DNA of 47,455 nt from Candidatus Saccharimonadota bacterium (GCA_016282495.1 JAEEKR010000037.1:1-47455); one strand, 5' to 3'; positions 27,129-35,121 are shown, counted from the first letter of the stretch. Program-made: numbers and translations. The notes: generated by a model from the letters alone, not told the origin.

Positions 27129-28115
27129 TTAATGTAATGATATATAAACTTCGTCATCCTTTTTATTTTTTACTCGTTCGGCTTCTTTTGAAATGGTGGC
27201 TACTGTAAAGTCTGGGTTATTAGCTAGTTCAATGAATTCTGGTTTTGGCTCAGGCGGTTCTTCAGATTTCTCTTCTTGCTTCGGCTCTTCGTTATCGGTT
27301 TTAATAAAATCGGTTGGCGATTCTGGTGGAGCTGGAGGTTTATTATCGACGGTGTTTAGAGGCTCACGTTCTGGTTTTTCTTCTGGAATAGTAGGTTGTA
27401 CGATGACCGATGAGGATGAAGTTTGTTCAATATTTTGATTTGAAGCTTGTGGAAGATCAGCGGATTTTTCTTCTGGTTGATACTGATAATGGTCACCATA
27501 TTTATGAATTTCGGGCGGGGCGCTAGATACGCCTTCGGCTTGTTCAATGGCGCTACGCATTTGATTAACAGCTTCGTCGTGACGAGTAGTTGTTTCCTGG
27601 GTAAGCGTTTCATTAATTTTATTAGATTGAATACTATCAAAAATATCTGGAGCGGACTGTGCTTCAGCAACGTATGTGTCGCTCAAGCTTGAGTCGTTAA
27701 TAGCATAACCTTCGGAGTCGGCGATGTTAGCGAGGAAAGATAAACGGTGGCTGGCCTCTTCTTGGGAAATATTCTTAGTACGTATTTTTTCAATAATTTT
27801 TGGTGCGGTTATTAGAATAGTTGATTCCCTTTGTCCGGGGTTCCAAAGGCGTTTGTTTGGTTTGAGATGAAAAGAAACAATAGCGGCGAGGTATGTTTCC
27901 ATTGGCTGATCTTTTTTAAGTGGAAGAGCAAGAACCGCAAAGAAAAAAATGAAGGGTAAAGGGATCATGGCTAGGAGTGGAAAGATTTGAAACAGAAAAA
28001 CAAGTAACGCGATTAAGCCACCAGTAATAAAAAGGTAGATTAACTGACGAAAAGTAAACGGTCCAAGAAGTTTATCGTCGGCTTCAACGTCTTGGGGGAC
28101 CTTATACTGAGCCAT
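27129..28115 (-). CDS. PrgI family (VirB3-like) membrane protein with long acidic tail
   Basis: Residues 1-105 are the PrgI domain: MAQYKVPQDVEADDKLLGPF, two membrane helices (LIYLFITGGLIALLVFLFQI and LLAMIPLPFIFFFAVLALPL) and the LAAIVSFHLKPNKRLWNPG end. PrgI proteins correspond to VirB3 and hold VirB4 at the membrane. The rest, about 220 residues, is a Pro/Glu/Gln-rich tail (PPAPPESP, EEKSEEPPEPKPEF) of unknown role; typical PrgI proteins are about half this size or less. Confidence 0.85.
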   Translation of the reverse strand: MAQYKVPQDVEADDKLLGPFTFRQLIYLFITGGLIALLVFLFQIFPLLAMIPLPFIFFFAVLALPLKKDQPMETYLAAIVSFHLKPNKRLWNPGQRESTILITAPKIIEKIRTKNISQEEASHRLSFLANIADSEGYAINDSSLSDTYVAEAQSAPDIFDSIQSNKINETLTQETTTRHDEAVNQMRSAIEQAEGVSSAPPEIHKYGDHYQYQPEEKSADLPQASNQNIEQTSSSSVIVQPTIPEEKPEREPLNTVDNKPPAPPESPTDFIKTDNEEPKQEEKSEEPPEPKPEFIELANNPDFTVATISKEAERVKNKKDDEVYISLH

Positions 28116-28159
28116 ATAAGGTTATTTTAGCATAAAAGTTATGAAAAATGTAGACGAAA

Positions 28160-31030
28160 TTATGATGATGAAGCAGGAGGCCAGATAACTTTACGGATTC
28201 TATCTTTCATATTATTGACGACTGTAGTGTTTGGCGTGCCGTCGCTATTAGAAAGTGCATCGATGGTTCCTTTGTCGGCAAAGATTTTACGGAACCTATC
28301 TTTAGCGGCCTGCTCTGAACCATAAGCTAAGGTGAGACGTTGCATGACGAAGTCAAAGGCATCTGTTTTCATATTTACGAGGTTGCTAGGAACAAAGCCT
28401 CTAAGATATTCTTCAGTGCGCTCGAGGTATTTGTCTGGAGTGTAATCGTTGAGTGTTTTCCATCTACCATTACTATCTTTCTTGACACCAGAAAGGAAGG
28501 CCATAGAGTTGACAATTTGTTCGCTACCAGATTGGAAGGTCGGAACAGCATTGATAAATTGTGGGAGAATGCTGTTTAGGAGTTCTTTAGCTTTTTCGGT
28601 TGCTGCGTAGCTATCATTATCAAAGTTCTCTGCGGTCATATAGCGCTCAATATCGCCCTGGAGTCCGTCGTAGAACGTGCGGTCGATGCCAGTAAGAGCG
28701 GTACCCTGGAGAAGATCGATAACGTTAAACTTGGTCTTTTCACCAGTTTCGGAAGTTTTACCGGTGTAGAACTCCTTAATAGTAACGTGCTTGTCGCGAC
28801 GATCACCAGTAGAATAACGCCAGGTTTCAACGTTAATATGTTTACCAAGTCTAGCGAGAGTTGGATCAGCATCTTTATAACTCAAGAGGTTAAGTGCAAG
28901 AGTGTTGGCAAAGTCGGTAGTAAGTTCAACCTGCTCGTCGGCCATGATCCTAGCAAGACCTTCATGAATTTTGTCGTAATCACCACGGACGGCGAGAGTG
29001 TTTTGAGCAGCAACAATGCCATCAATGTTTTTATTATCAATCATGGCATTATAGTTTTTAAGAACATCTTTAGTGACTTGCTTGCCGAGATAGGTGGTGT
29101 ATTTCTTAACGGTCAGAGCGCGTTCGGCCTCGAAGCTTTCATAAGCATCAGCAATAACTGACACAACAGCGTCATTACTATTCTTTTTAGCTAATTGATA
29201 AGCTTCGCCACGTAGTTGAGGATCAACATAAAAGTCGGAACCAGCACCGCGCTCGATGAGATCGTGATAGGCTTTGCTACCCTCGAGCTTAGCTGCATCT
29301 CTTACAGAGTTGAAATAGAAGCGGTTGTCAGCGAGATCATTACGTTTAGCGGCAGCAGATTGAGTTCTAAATTCGAGGTAGTTTTTGGCTTGTCTTTTAG
29401 CTAATTCAGCAAGATGGTCGTCCTCGAGGTTGTTCTGTGAGATATAAGTACCCATGGTATTCATGGTATTTTCGAGTTCAAGACGATTAGCTGAACCTCT
29501 AAGTTTCATTTCGCGGTTTTCAAATTCGCGACTTAACTCACGCGTAGCACTGATAGGGCGAGATGAATAGATTGGCTTACCATCTTTGGTGTAGCTTATA
29601 ATGCGTTTACCAATTTTTCGTGCAGTAAGTTGTTCGTCTAAGAGGAGTTTAGTACTTTCATCGGCTAAGTTCTGACGGTCGGCGCGGAAGGCGCGATTTC
29701 TGGCGAGACGGGCGTTCCAGGAGCCACCGCTAATAGGATTGAACGGCTTTCTGAGTTGTTTGGCGGTGTGCTCACTACGAGCGATATTGCGTTTTTCGTT
29801 GGCATAGCGGCTGAATGCCCCTTTTGGACGATCGGCAAGATTTTGGAGTCCGCTGTTGATTTTACCAAGCACAGTACCCGACATTTTCATGAGAGACCAA
29901 GAGAAGAAGAGTGGGAATACTTGGACAGCCATGCCCAAGATCAGGCCAAATCCGTTGCCGATTGAGGTCATTAAAATCCATCCGGCGAGCTGTGAAGCAC
30001 CAAAAAGAAGGCTAAACATCGGATAGAAGACAAGCATTTGAGTAAGAATCTGACGCCATTTAGTGAACCACTTTTCTGTATTTGGAAGAAGATATGCAAC
30101 GAAGGCTAAAGGAGAAATCATTACGAGTAAGAATACAACTGCTTGACGGAGAGAAATGGTGATGAGGCCGACAACAATAGAAAGAATTGCGCCAAGAAGA
30201 ATTGGGATTAACATCCAGAAGAACTGGCTAAGTCCAACAGCTCCAATGGCAATACCAGCAACAGCGCTGCTGCCAGTAAAGACGGCGGCAAGATCGGTCC
30301 AGCTAACTTTGGCTACTTCTCCGAGTGAGGCGTTGGAAGCTACGGTTGATTCCTGAAGAGAGGTGAAAAATCCTTTGAGACTTCCACCGATAACGTTGCT
30401 TATATCGACAGCGGCGGAACAGATCAAGAAACTGAGGTTGACGAGGAGAGCTGCGATGATGATGCGAGGCAGAGTCTTTTTGATGCCATAATTAGAGAGT
30501 CCAAATCCAGTAAGTTGAGAATAAACAACTATAATGATGAAAATAATGAAAATGATATTAGTAATATCACGACAGTATGACCAGACGGTTTTGATTGGGG
30601 ATTCTTCCTTCATAATAATTGGGTCAATCGCGAGGAAGTTTTCAATGATTCCGTAGATGTTGTCTACGGCTTTAGCGATTACGCCGGTAGTTGGACAGAT
30701 AAGCCAGCCTATAGCGTCGGTTTGATCGAAACAGGAATTGTGTGTCTCTTCAACTGCCTTTGTAGAGGTATCGTCTTCATTTTTTTCGTCTTGATTCTCT
30801 TGGTCTTGTTCTTCTTGTTCTTGATCTTCGGATGCATCAGATATTTCTTCGTTTTGGTTGTCTTCTTCGGTCTCCGAATCATCTAAATCTACTACTTCGG
30901 AAGCGTTTTCTTCATCCTCATCGGCAAAAACAGGGGTAGATGGGAAGATTGATGAAAAAGAAAGTACAGCTAATAAAACCCCAAAAAGGGATATAACGAA
31001 TCGTTTTAATAGCGGTGTTTTCGTTTTCAT
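28160..31030 (-). CDS. VirB6/TrbL-like polytopic membrane protein
   Basis: A 956-aa protein, taken as the inner-membrane channel of the secretion module. It has a signal peptide (FVISLFGVLLAVLSF...VFADEDEE), a very acidic stretch (residues 37-95), then about seven to eight hydrophobic segments between residues 130 and 400 (for example NIIFIIFIIIVVYSQLTGFG and GIAIGAVGLSQFFWMLIPIL). About 540 hydrophilic, helical residues follow. The start is placed at 31030 instead of the track start at 31078, because the -10 element lies inside the longer version and the signal peptide begins at once. The large soluble tail is unusual for VirB6. Confidence 0.8.
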   Translation of the reverse strand: MKTKTPLLKRFVISLFGVLLAVLSFSSIFPSTPVFADEDEENASEVVDLDDSETEEDNQNEEISDASEDQEQEEQDQENQDEKNEDDTSTKAVEETHNSCFDQTDAIGWLICPTTGVIAKAVDNIYGIIENFLAIDPIIMKEESPIKTVWSYCRDITNIIFIIFIIIVVYSQLTGFGLSNYGIKKTLPRIIIAALLVNLSFLICSAAVDISNVIGGSLKGFFTSLQESTVASNASLGEVAKVSWTDLAAVFTGSSAVAGIAIGAVGLSQFFWMLIPILLGAILSIVVGLITISLRQAVVFLLVMISPLAFVAYLLPNTEKWFTKWRQILTQMLVFYPMFSLLFGASQLAGWILMTSIGNGFGLILGMAVQVFPLFFSWSLMKMSGTVLGKINSGLQNLADRPKGAFSRYANEKRNIARSEHTAKQLRKPFNPISGGSWNARLARNRAFRADRQNLADESTKLLLDEQLTARKIGKRIISYTKDGKPIYSSRPISATRELSREFENREMKLRGSANRLELENTMNTMGTYISQNNLEDDHLAELAKRQAKNYLEFRTQSAAAKRNDLADNRFYFNSVRDAAKLEGSKAYHDLIERGAGSDFYVDPQLRGEAYQLAKKNSNDAVVSVIADAYESFEAERALTVKKYTTYLGKQVTKDVLKNYNAMIDNKNIDGIVAAQNTLAVRGDYDKIHEGLARIMADEQVELTTDFANTLALNLLSYKDADPTLARLGKHINVETWRYSTGDRRDKHVTIKEFYTGKTSETGEKTKFNVIDLLQGTALTGIDRTFYDGLQGDIERYMTAENFDNDSYAATEKAKELLNSILPQFINAVPTFQSGSEQIVNSMAFLSGVKKDSNGRWKTLNDYTPDKYLERTEEYLRGFVPSNLVNMKTDAFDFVMQRLTLAYGSEQAAKDRFRKIFADKGTIDALSNSDGTPNTTVVNNMKDRIRKVIWPPASSS

Positions 31031-31043
31031 AGTGGAGATTGTT

Positions 31044-31075
31044 TGTGCACACGGTGCACATCTATTATTATAGCA
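31044..31075 (-). promoter_or_regulatory. virB6-like operon promoter with palindromic operator candidate
   Basis: The minus strand has an extended -10 TGC-TATAAT (31075-31067) with TTGCTT 17 nt upstream as a weak -35. Covering the expected transcription start is a perfect inverted repeat TGTGCAC-ACG-GTGCACA (31044-31060). A repressor there would block the whole secretion operon. No regulator gene lies next to it. Confidence 0.55.
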
Positions 31076-31174
31076 CACATAAGCGAAAAAAGCAAGAGGT
31101 ATAACACATTTTACTTATGTTTTTAATAGGGGGAATTTGTGTTTTTTATTTAATTGATGGTATTATGGAGATAT

Positions 31175-31993
31175 ATGAAAAGAAAACTTTTGATTTTTTT
31201 GGGAATAATAACAATTGCAATGAGTTTTATTGGGGGCGGATCAGTATATGCCGACAGAACATCCGATGGGAAAGCTAGTGGTGGTGGTGCTTCAAAATGT
31301 AACGTTACTATTTTAGGATTTAACGCCTGGTGGAATGGGCTAGGTAATTTTATGACTGATAATTGTGAGATTAGAAGCGAAGATGAACACGGGAAACCAG
31401 TTGGAAGCGAAGAAAATGCCCCTGTTTTTGTATGGACGATTGTGCTTAATGTGTTACACGATTTATTTATGTCTATTGGCTATATTTCTATTGCGCTTAT
31501 TACGTTTGGTGGTTATATGTATATTGTTTCTAGTGGTGATCCTGGAAAAGCAACTAAGGCAAGAAAAACATTAACTTCGGCAGTAATAGGTTTGATTCTA
31601 GTGCTGACAGCGAATATAGTGGTGGATACTATAGTTAAGGCGATAAATCTTAGCGCTCCAGCGGATTGTGGAACAAGCGGGATGTTGGTTCATGTGCATA
31701 TGCCGAACTGTTTAGATGATGCGAGTCAATCCTCAGTAATTATGGCAGAAGTATTTAGTAAGGCTTTGGATGTAGGAGCGATCATGGCGATTGGTTTTAT
31801 TGTGTATGGTGGTATTAGTTATATCACATCTAATGGTAGTGCAGATAAAACAAGGAAGGCTCTTAGAACGCTGATTTTTGCAGCGGTCGGACTTGTAATT
31901 GTAGTTGCCGCAGCTATCATTACGAACTTTGTAATGGGATCAGTGGATGATGCGATAGATAACGCAATAGTAACAAATATATGGAGAGTATAA
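31175..31993 (+). CDS. tandem TrbC/VirB2-like pilin-domain protein
   Basis: A 272-aa protein with a signal peptide (LLIFLGIITIAMSFIGGGSVYA) and two copies of the pilin-type pair of membrane helices. One includes ITFGGYMYIVSSGDPGKATK and the other IVYGGISYITSNGSADKTRK. Each copy has the G-G-x-x-Y-hydrophobic-S-x-G-D/S-x-x-K-x-x-K-A signature of the three single-domain pilins that follow. The start at 31175 is preferred to the TTG at 31154 because of GGAG at 31167 and the signal peptide. It is divergent from the VirB6-like operon across about 140 bp. A two-domain pilin may be a fused minor subunit or a base protein. Confidence 0.82.
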   Translation: MKRKLLIFLGIITIAMSFIGGGSVYADRTSDGKASGGGASKCNVTILGFNAWWNGLGNFMTDNCEIRSEDEHGKPVGSEENAPVFVWTIVLNVLHDLFMSIGYISIALITFGGYMYIVSSGDPGKATKARKTLTSAVIGLILVLTANIVVDTIVKAINLSAPADCGTSGMLVHVHMPNCLDDASQSSVIMAEVFSKALDVGAIMAIGFIVYGGISYITSNGSADKTRKALRTLIFAAVGLVIVVAAAIITNFVMGSVDDAIDNAIVTNIWRV

Positions 31994-31996
31994 AGA

Positions 31997-32377
31997 ATGA
32001 AAAAGAAACTTTTAGTTTTAGCATTACTTTGTGGCCTATGTTGTTTTAGTGCCGTTAGCCCAGTTATGGCGGCAAACGAGTGGGACAAAGAAATATGTGC
32101 AAAGCTTGCTGATGAGCAAAAAAAAGAATATGGATGTGATGAAACTAGTCCAGAAGCCACAAGTGTGGCTGTGGAAATTATTAATATAATAACAGGGGTG
32201 GTCGGAGTTATTGCAGTTTTAATGATTGTAATTGGTGGTATAAATTACGCTACTTCCTCTGGTGATCCTGGGAAGACTAAGAAAGCTAAAGATACAATTA
32301 TGTATAGTGCAATTGGCTTGGTAGTGGCGCTTATGGCGTTTGCGTTGGTTAATTTTGTACTAGGCGGTGCGTTTTAG
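31997..32377 (+). CDS. TrbC/VirB2-like pilin 1
   Basis: A 126-aa pilin precursor: signal peptide ending near VMAANEW, a 35-aa polar region with two cysteines, then two membrane helices joined by GGINYATSSGDPGKTKKAKD and ending in LVNFVLGGAF. VirB2/TrbC pilins build the conjugation-type pilus. It starts 3 nt after the tandem pilin gene and is probably co-transcribed with it. Confidence 0.88.
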   Translation: MKKKLLVLALLCGLCCFSAVSPVMAANEWDKEICAKLADEQKKEYGCDETSPEATSVAVEIINIITGVVGVIAVLMIVIGGINYATSSGDPGKTKKAKDTIMYSAIGLVVALMAFALVNFVLGGAF

Positions 32378-32425
32378 GCTTGAACAGAAATAGTAAAAGT
32401 GTTAGTATAAACATAAGGAGAATAA

Positions 32426-32818
32426 ATGAAGAGGAAGTTTTTAATAGTATTAACACTAGTGACGACATTGTTGTCATCAATAATAGCAATTGCTCCAGGG
32501 GCTAGCGCGTATTATACGTGTTCACAGGGTGACAAAAAAGGTGAGCTAGTAGACGATAAGAGCGAGTGTGGTTCTGGTGAACCTTCTGATAATGAATTAA
32601 TGAAGACTATGACAAATATAATTAACGTTATAGTTGGCGTGGTAGGCTTTATTACGGTCATTATGATTATTGTTGGTGGTATTATGTATGCAACTTCTGC
32701 TGGTGATGCTGGCAAGGCTAAAAAAGCAAAAGATACGATTATGTATGGGCTGATTGGTCTTGTGATTGCGATTTTGGCTTTTGGAATTGTGAATTTTGTG
32801 CTTGCAAATATTGGATAA
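32426..32818 (+). CDS. TrbC/VirB2-like pilin 2
   Basis: A 130-aa precursor with signal peptide, a short exposed region with two cysteines (YYTCSQGDK, KSECGSG), and the helix-turn-helix hairpin with GGIMYATSAGDAGKAKKAKD. It is very close to pilin 3 in the hairpin region at both protein and DNA level, so recent duplication is likely. An AAGGAG ribosome-binding site precedes the start. Confidence 0.88.
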   Translation: MKRKFLIVLTLVTTLLSSIIAIAPGASAYYTCSQGDKKGELVDDKSECGSGEPSDNELMKTMTNIINVIVGVVGFITVIMIIVGGIMYATSAGDAGKAKKAKDTIMYGLIGLVIAILAFGIVNFVLANIG

Positions 32819-32822
32819 TTAA

Positions 32823-32850
32823 TTGAAAAATGTAAAATATTTGTTAAAAT
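32823..32850 (+). promoter_or_regulatory. promoter for pilin 3
   Basis: TTGAAA (32823-32828) and TAAAAT (32845-32850) are spaced by 16 nt. The expected start at about 32857 excludes the upstream ATG at 32849 of the ORF track. The last pilin thus has its own promoter and could be made in larger amounts. Confidence 0.6.
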
Positions 32851-32875
32851 GAAATTAAAGATGAAAGGAATGAAT

Positions 32876-33268
32876 ATGAAAAATATTAATAAAGCAAAAG
32901 TTCTAGGCCTTTCGGCCGCGTTGGCTATGGCTTCGGTTACTGTGGCACCAGTAATGGCTGCAAATTATACTTGTCTAAATGGTACAGCCGTGTCGAATAT
33001 GAATCAGTGTAATGAGTTTAAAAACTCTAACTACGTTAATAAGGATCTTGGTAGTACTACTACAACCATTATTAATGTGATAATTGGTATTGTTGGTTTT
33101 CTCGCTGTAATCATGATTATTATTGGTGGTATTTCATATACTACTTCTGCCGGTGATGCTGGTAAGGTCAAGAAAGCAAAAGATACTATTATGTATGGTA
33201 TTATAGGTCTTATTGTAGCAATTCTCGCTTTTGCAATTGTAAACTTCGTATTGACGAACTTAGGATAA
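32876..33268 (+). CDS. TrbC/VirB2-like pilin 3
   Basis: A 130-aa precursor, MKNINKAKVLGLSAALAMA, processed near VMAANYT. The exposed region has two cysteines (YTCLNG, MNQCNE). The hairpin contains GGISYTTSAGDAGKVKKAKD and the end is IVNFVLTNLG. The start is chosen by the AAAGGA site and the promoter position. A strong terminator follows. Its separate promoter and terminator mark it as the likely major pilin, which is inference. Confidence 0.88.
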   Translation: MKNINKAKVLGLSAALAMASVTVAPVMAANYTCLNGTAVSNMNQCNEFKNSNYVNKDLGSTTTTIINVIIGIVGFLAVIMIIIGGISYTTSAGDAGKVKKAKDTIMYGIIGLIVAILAFAIVNFVLTNLG

Positions 33269-33279
33269 AAAAGATTCTT

Positions 33280-33304
33280 AAAAACCGCCTACGGGCGGTT
33301 TTTT
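33280..33304 (+). terminator. rho-independent terminator of the pilin genes
   Basis: AACCGCC and GGCGGTT pair around TACG, followed by a T run. Confidence 0.93.
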
Positions 33305-33354
33305 GATGATGAAAGAATGGTGTTTGTGATGAGATAAACATACAACTAGGCAAC

Positions 33355-33380
33355 AAAAAAGCCCCCAGAGGGGGGCTTTT
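33355..33380 (-). terminator. rho-independent terminator of hsp20
   Basis: GCCCCC and GGGGGC pair around a 4-nt loop, and the minus-strand U run is encoded by 33355-33360. It ends the hsp20 transcript. Confidence 0.88.
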
Positions 33381-33385
33381 ATAAA

Positions 33386-33874
33386 CTATTGGACTTCGAT
33401 CTTTTTACGTTCCTCGGTTTTTTCTTTGTCGAAAGTGATAGTAAGGACACCATCTTTTAGTTCTGCTTTAACGCTGTTTTCGTCTTCTTTGACGGCCACA
33501 GGTAGAGCGATGGTGCGTGAGAATTCGCCCCAATAGCATTCCTGGATATGCCAATTAGTGGTTTTTTCATCTTCCCCGCCACTTAGGACGCCAGAAATGG
33601 TAAGGATATTGTCCGAGATGCTCACATCTAGGTCTGATTTAGAAATGCCAGCCGTGCGTGCTTTTACTACTAATTTATCTGCTGTTTCGTAGACATCTAC
33701 TGCGAGTTGTCCTGGAAAATTGTCTGCCCACTCCTCTTCTTCTGGCGACGCTTCTTCAGTTTCTTCTGGAAGCGGAGCTTCCGTTTCTTCTGCTACAGCT
33801 GCATTGTCCTCGTTGCTGAAAGCAGCTAATAGTTCGTCGTCCATCAGCATGTCATCGTTGTTTGTACGAGCCAT
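33386..33874 (-). CDS. Hsp20/alpha-crystallin small heat-shock protein
   Basis: A 162-aa chaperone that holds unfolding proteins. The first 65 residues are acidic and disordered. The alpha-crystallin domain follows (QLAVDVYETADKLVVKARTA, SDNILTISG, FSRTIALPVAV) with the family signature LKDGVLTITF near the end. The track start at 33940 is rejected since it lies in the promoter; the ATG at 33874 has a GGAGG site. Confidence 0.92.
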   Translation of the reverse strand: MARTNNDDMLMDDELLAAFSNEDNAAVAEETEAPLPEETEEASPEEEEWADNFPGQLAVDVYETADKLVVKARTAGISKSDLDVSISDNILTISGVLSGGEDEKTTNWHIQECYWGEFSRTIALPVAVKEDENSVKAELKDGVLTITFDKEKTEERKKIEVQ

Positions 33875-33911
33875 TGCTTTTGTACTCCTCCACTTAATTC
33901 TATTATGCTTT

Positions 33912-33940
33912 ATTATAGTTTTTTTATCATCTAAAATCAA
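33912..33940 (-). promoter_or_regulatory. hsp20 promoter
   Basis: On the minus strand TTGATT (33940-33935) and TATAAT (33917-33912) are spaced by 17 nt, one of the best sigma-70-type matches in the window. No CIRCE repeat is present here, unlike at groES. Confidence 0.75.
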
Positions 33941-33945
33941 GACAT

Positions 33946-34665
33946 ATGGTAGGTTTTAGTGTAAAAAATACAACAATATTTAATCCATTAGACCTGCTCT
34001 GCCCTCACTACTGTAGGGGTTGTGGACAAATAGGGGAAGTCGTTTGTGGATGTTGTAAAAATTACGTAAAAACAATAAGCTTTTATAGTGCCAGTGACTT
34101 GAGCCCGTTGTTTGAAAGCGTTTTTGCTGTGGGATGGTATGATGGTCCGGTTGGGAATTTAATCCGAGAACATAAATATAATTCTGTTAGATCTATAGCA
34201 GATGTTTTGGTGGAATTCATAGATGAAATGTTGCCGGTTTTTGACGTAGAAATAACTTTAGTTCCCTTACCAACCATAACTTCGCACATTAGACAGAGAG
34301 GGTTTGATCATATTGGGGTTCTGACACATAAATTAGCGAAAAGACGAGGGTGGAGTGTGGAAAGGTGTTTGGTAAGAAATAAAAATAGCGTGCAAGTCGG
34401 TGTAAATAGCGGTAAGCGACGAGAACAGGCAAAGGACGCATACAAAATAGGAAAATCGTTATGTGGTGAAAAAACCTATATGTTGGTAGATGATGTTTGG
34501 ACTACTGGATCTAGTATGAACGAGGCAGCAAAAACAATGAGAAAAAACGGAGCAAAAAGACTGATGAGTGTAGTGCTATGCGTAAATAGAGGTAAAGATA
34601 AGGGACGTGCTATCGGAATCACTTCCAAGGGAATTAAGAACGAAGTTGACAATAGCGTAAGCTAG
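33946..34665 (+). CDS. ComF family phosphoribosyltransferase-like protein
   Basis: A 239-aa protein with an N-terminal zinc-binding cluster (CPHYCRGCG and CGCC) and a phosphoribosyltransferase domain with TYMLVDDVWTTGSSM as PRPP-binding loop. HIRQRGFDHIG is the conserved ComFC segment. ComFC aids natural DNA uptake in competent bacteria. The last 30 codons overlap the convergent pilin gene by 90 bp, which is far beyond the usual end of this family. No clear ribosome-binding site is seen. Confidence 0.88.
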   Translation: MVGFSVKNTTIFNPLDLLCPHYCRGCGQIGEVVCGCCKNYVKTISFYSASDLSPLFESVFAVGWYDGPVGNLIREHKYNSVRSIADVLVEFIDEMLPVFDVEITLVPLPTITSHIRQRGFDHIGVLTHKLAKRRGWSVERCLVRNKNSVQVGVNSGKRREQAKDAYKIGKSLCGEKTYMLVDDVWTTGSSMNEAAKTMRKNGAKRLMSVVLCVNRGKDKGRAIGITSKGIKNEVDNSVS

Positions 34666-34992
34666 AACGGCGATGATGAGGCCAATGATAGCATAGAGGA
34701 TGGTGTTCTTGGCGTCTGTTACTTTTTTGCTGTCTCCGCCAGAAACTACGTATCGTAGACCGCCCCAGATGAGCATGATGACTGATACAATACCAACAAT
34801 TGCTAAGGCAGTGTTGGTGATGTTGGTAAACACACCAGTATCGCCAAATAAATCTTCTGGCATACCGTCTGCACGAGCCATTTCTGCACCTTCTTGAGCA
34901 GAAGAGATGGCCAATGCTTTACCTACACATAAAGTAGCAGCGGCAGCAATGCCGGTAAGAATTTGGGCTATTAATTTCGCAGTTTTTTTCAT
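34576..34992 (-). CDS. fifth TrbC/VirB2-like pilin, isolated
   Basis: A 138-aa precursor with a signal peptide (LIAQILTGIAAAATLCVGKALA) and the hairpin IWGGLRYVVSGGDSKKVTDAKN that marks the family. It has no cysteine in the exposed part, in contrast to pilins 1-3. After the usual IVNFVLNSLG end it continues 15 residues, opposite the comF 3' end. It lies 1.5 kb from the other pilins, on the other strand and under its own promoter. Confidence 0.85.
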   Translation of the reverse strand: MKKTAKLIAQILTGIAAAATLCVGKALAISSAQEGAEMARADGMPEDLFGDTGVFTNITNTALAIVGIVSVIMLIWGGLRYVVSGGDSKKVTDAKNTILYAIIGLIIAVLAYAIVNFVLNSLGSDSDSTSLIFTSIYA

Positions 34993-35018
34993 TTAAAATT
35001 CTCGTTAATCTTGTAAGC

Positions 35019-35027
35019 ATTATAGCA
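35019..35027 (-). promoter_or_regulatory. extended -10 promoter of the fifth pilin gene
   Basis: TGC-TATAAT on the minus strand (35027-35019), about 27 nt upstream of the ATG. No good -35 is present. Confidence 0.6.
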
Positions 35028-35061
35028 CGTTTTATTTAAAAATGCTAGGGGCTAAATTCTA

Positions 35062-35090
35062 TTGCTTTTTTATCTTGATTATGCTAATAT
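35062..35090 (+). promoter_or_regulatory. promoter of the C39-like peptidase gene
   Basis: TTGCTT (35062-35067), a 17-nt spacer and TGC-TAATAT (35082-35090), then a GAAGGA ribosome-binding site before the ATG at 35122. Confidence 0.55.
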
Positions 35091-35121
35091 TTTCTTTGCA
35101 AGAAGGACATAAAATAAAAAA

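Noticed and set aside
31031-31078. Longer N-terminus of the VirB6-like protein
   Set aside because: It contains the -10 box and the palindrome, so it cannot be transcribed from that promoter; the signal peptide begins at 31030.
32849-32875. Upstream ATGs of pilin 3
   Set aside because: They fall in or directly after the -10 element and lack a ribosome-binding site.
33875-33940. Upstream start of hsp20
   Set aside because: It lies within the well-formed hsp20 promoter.
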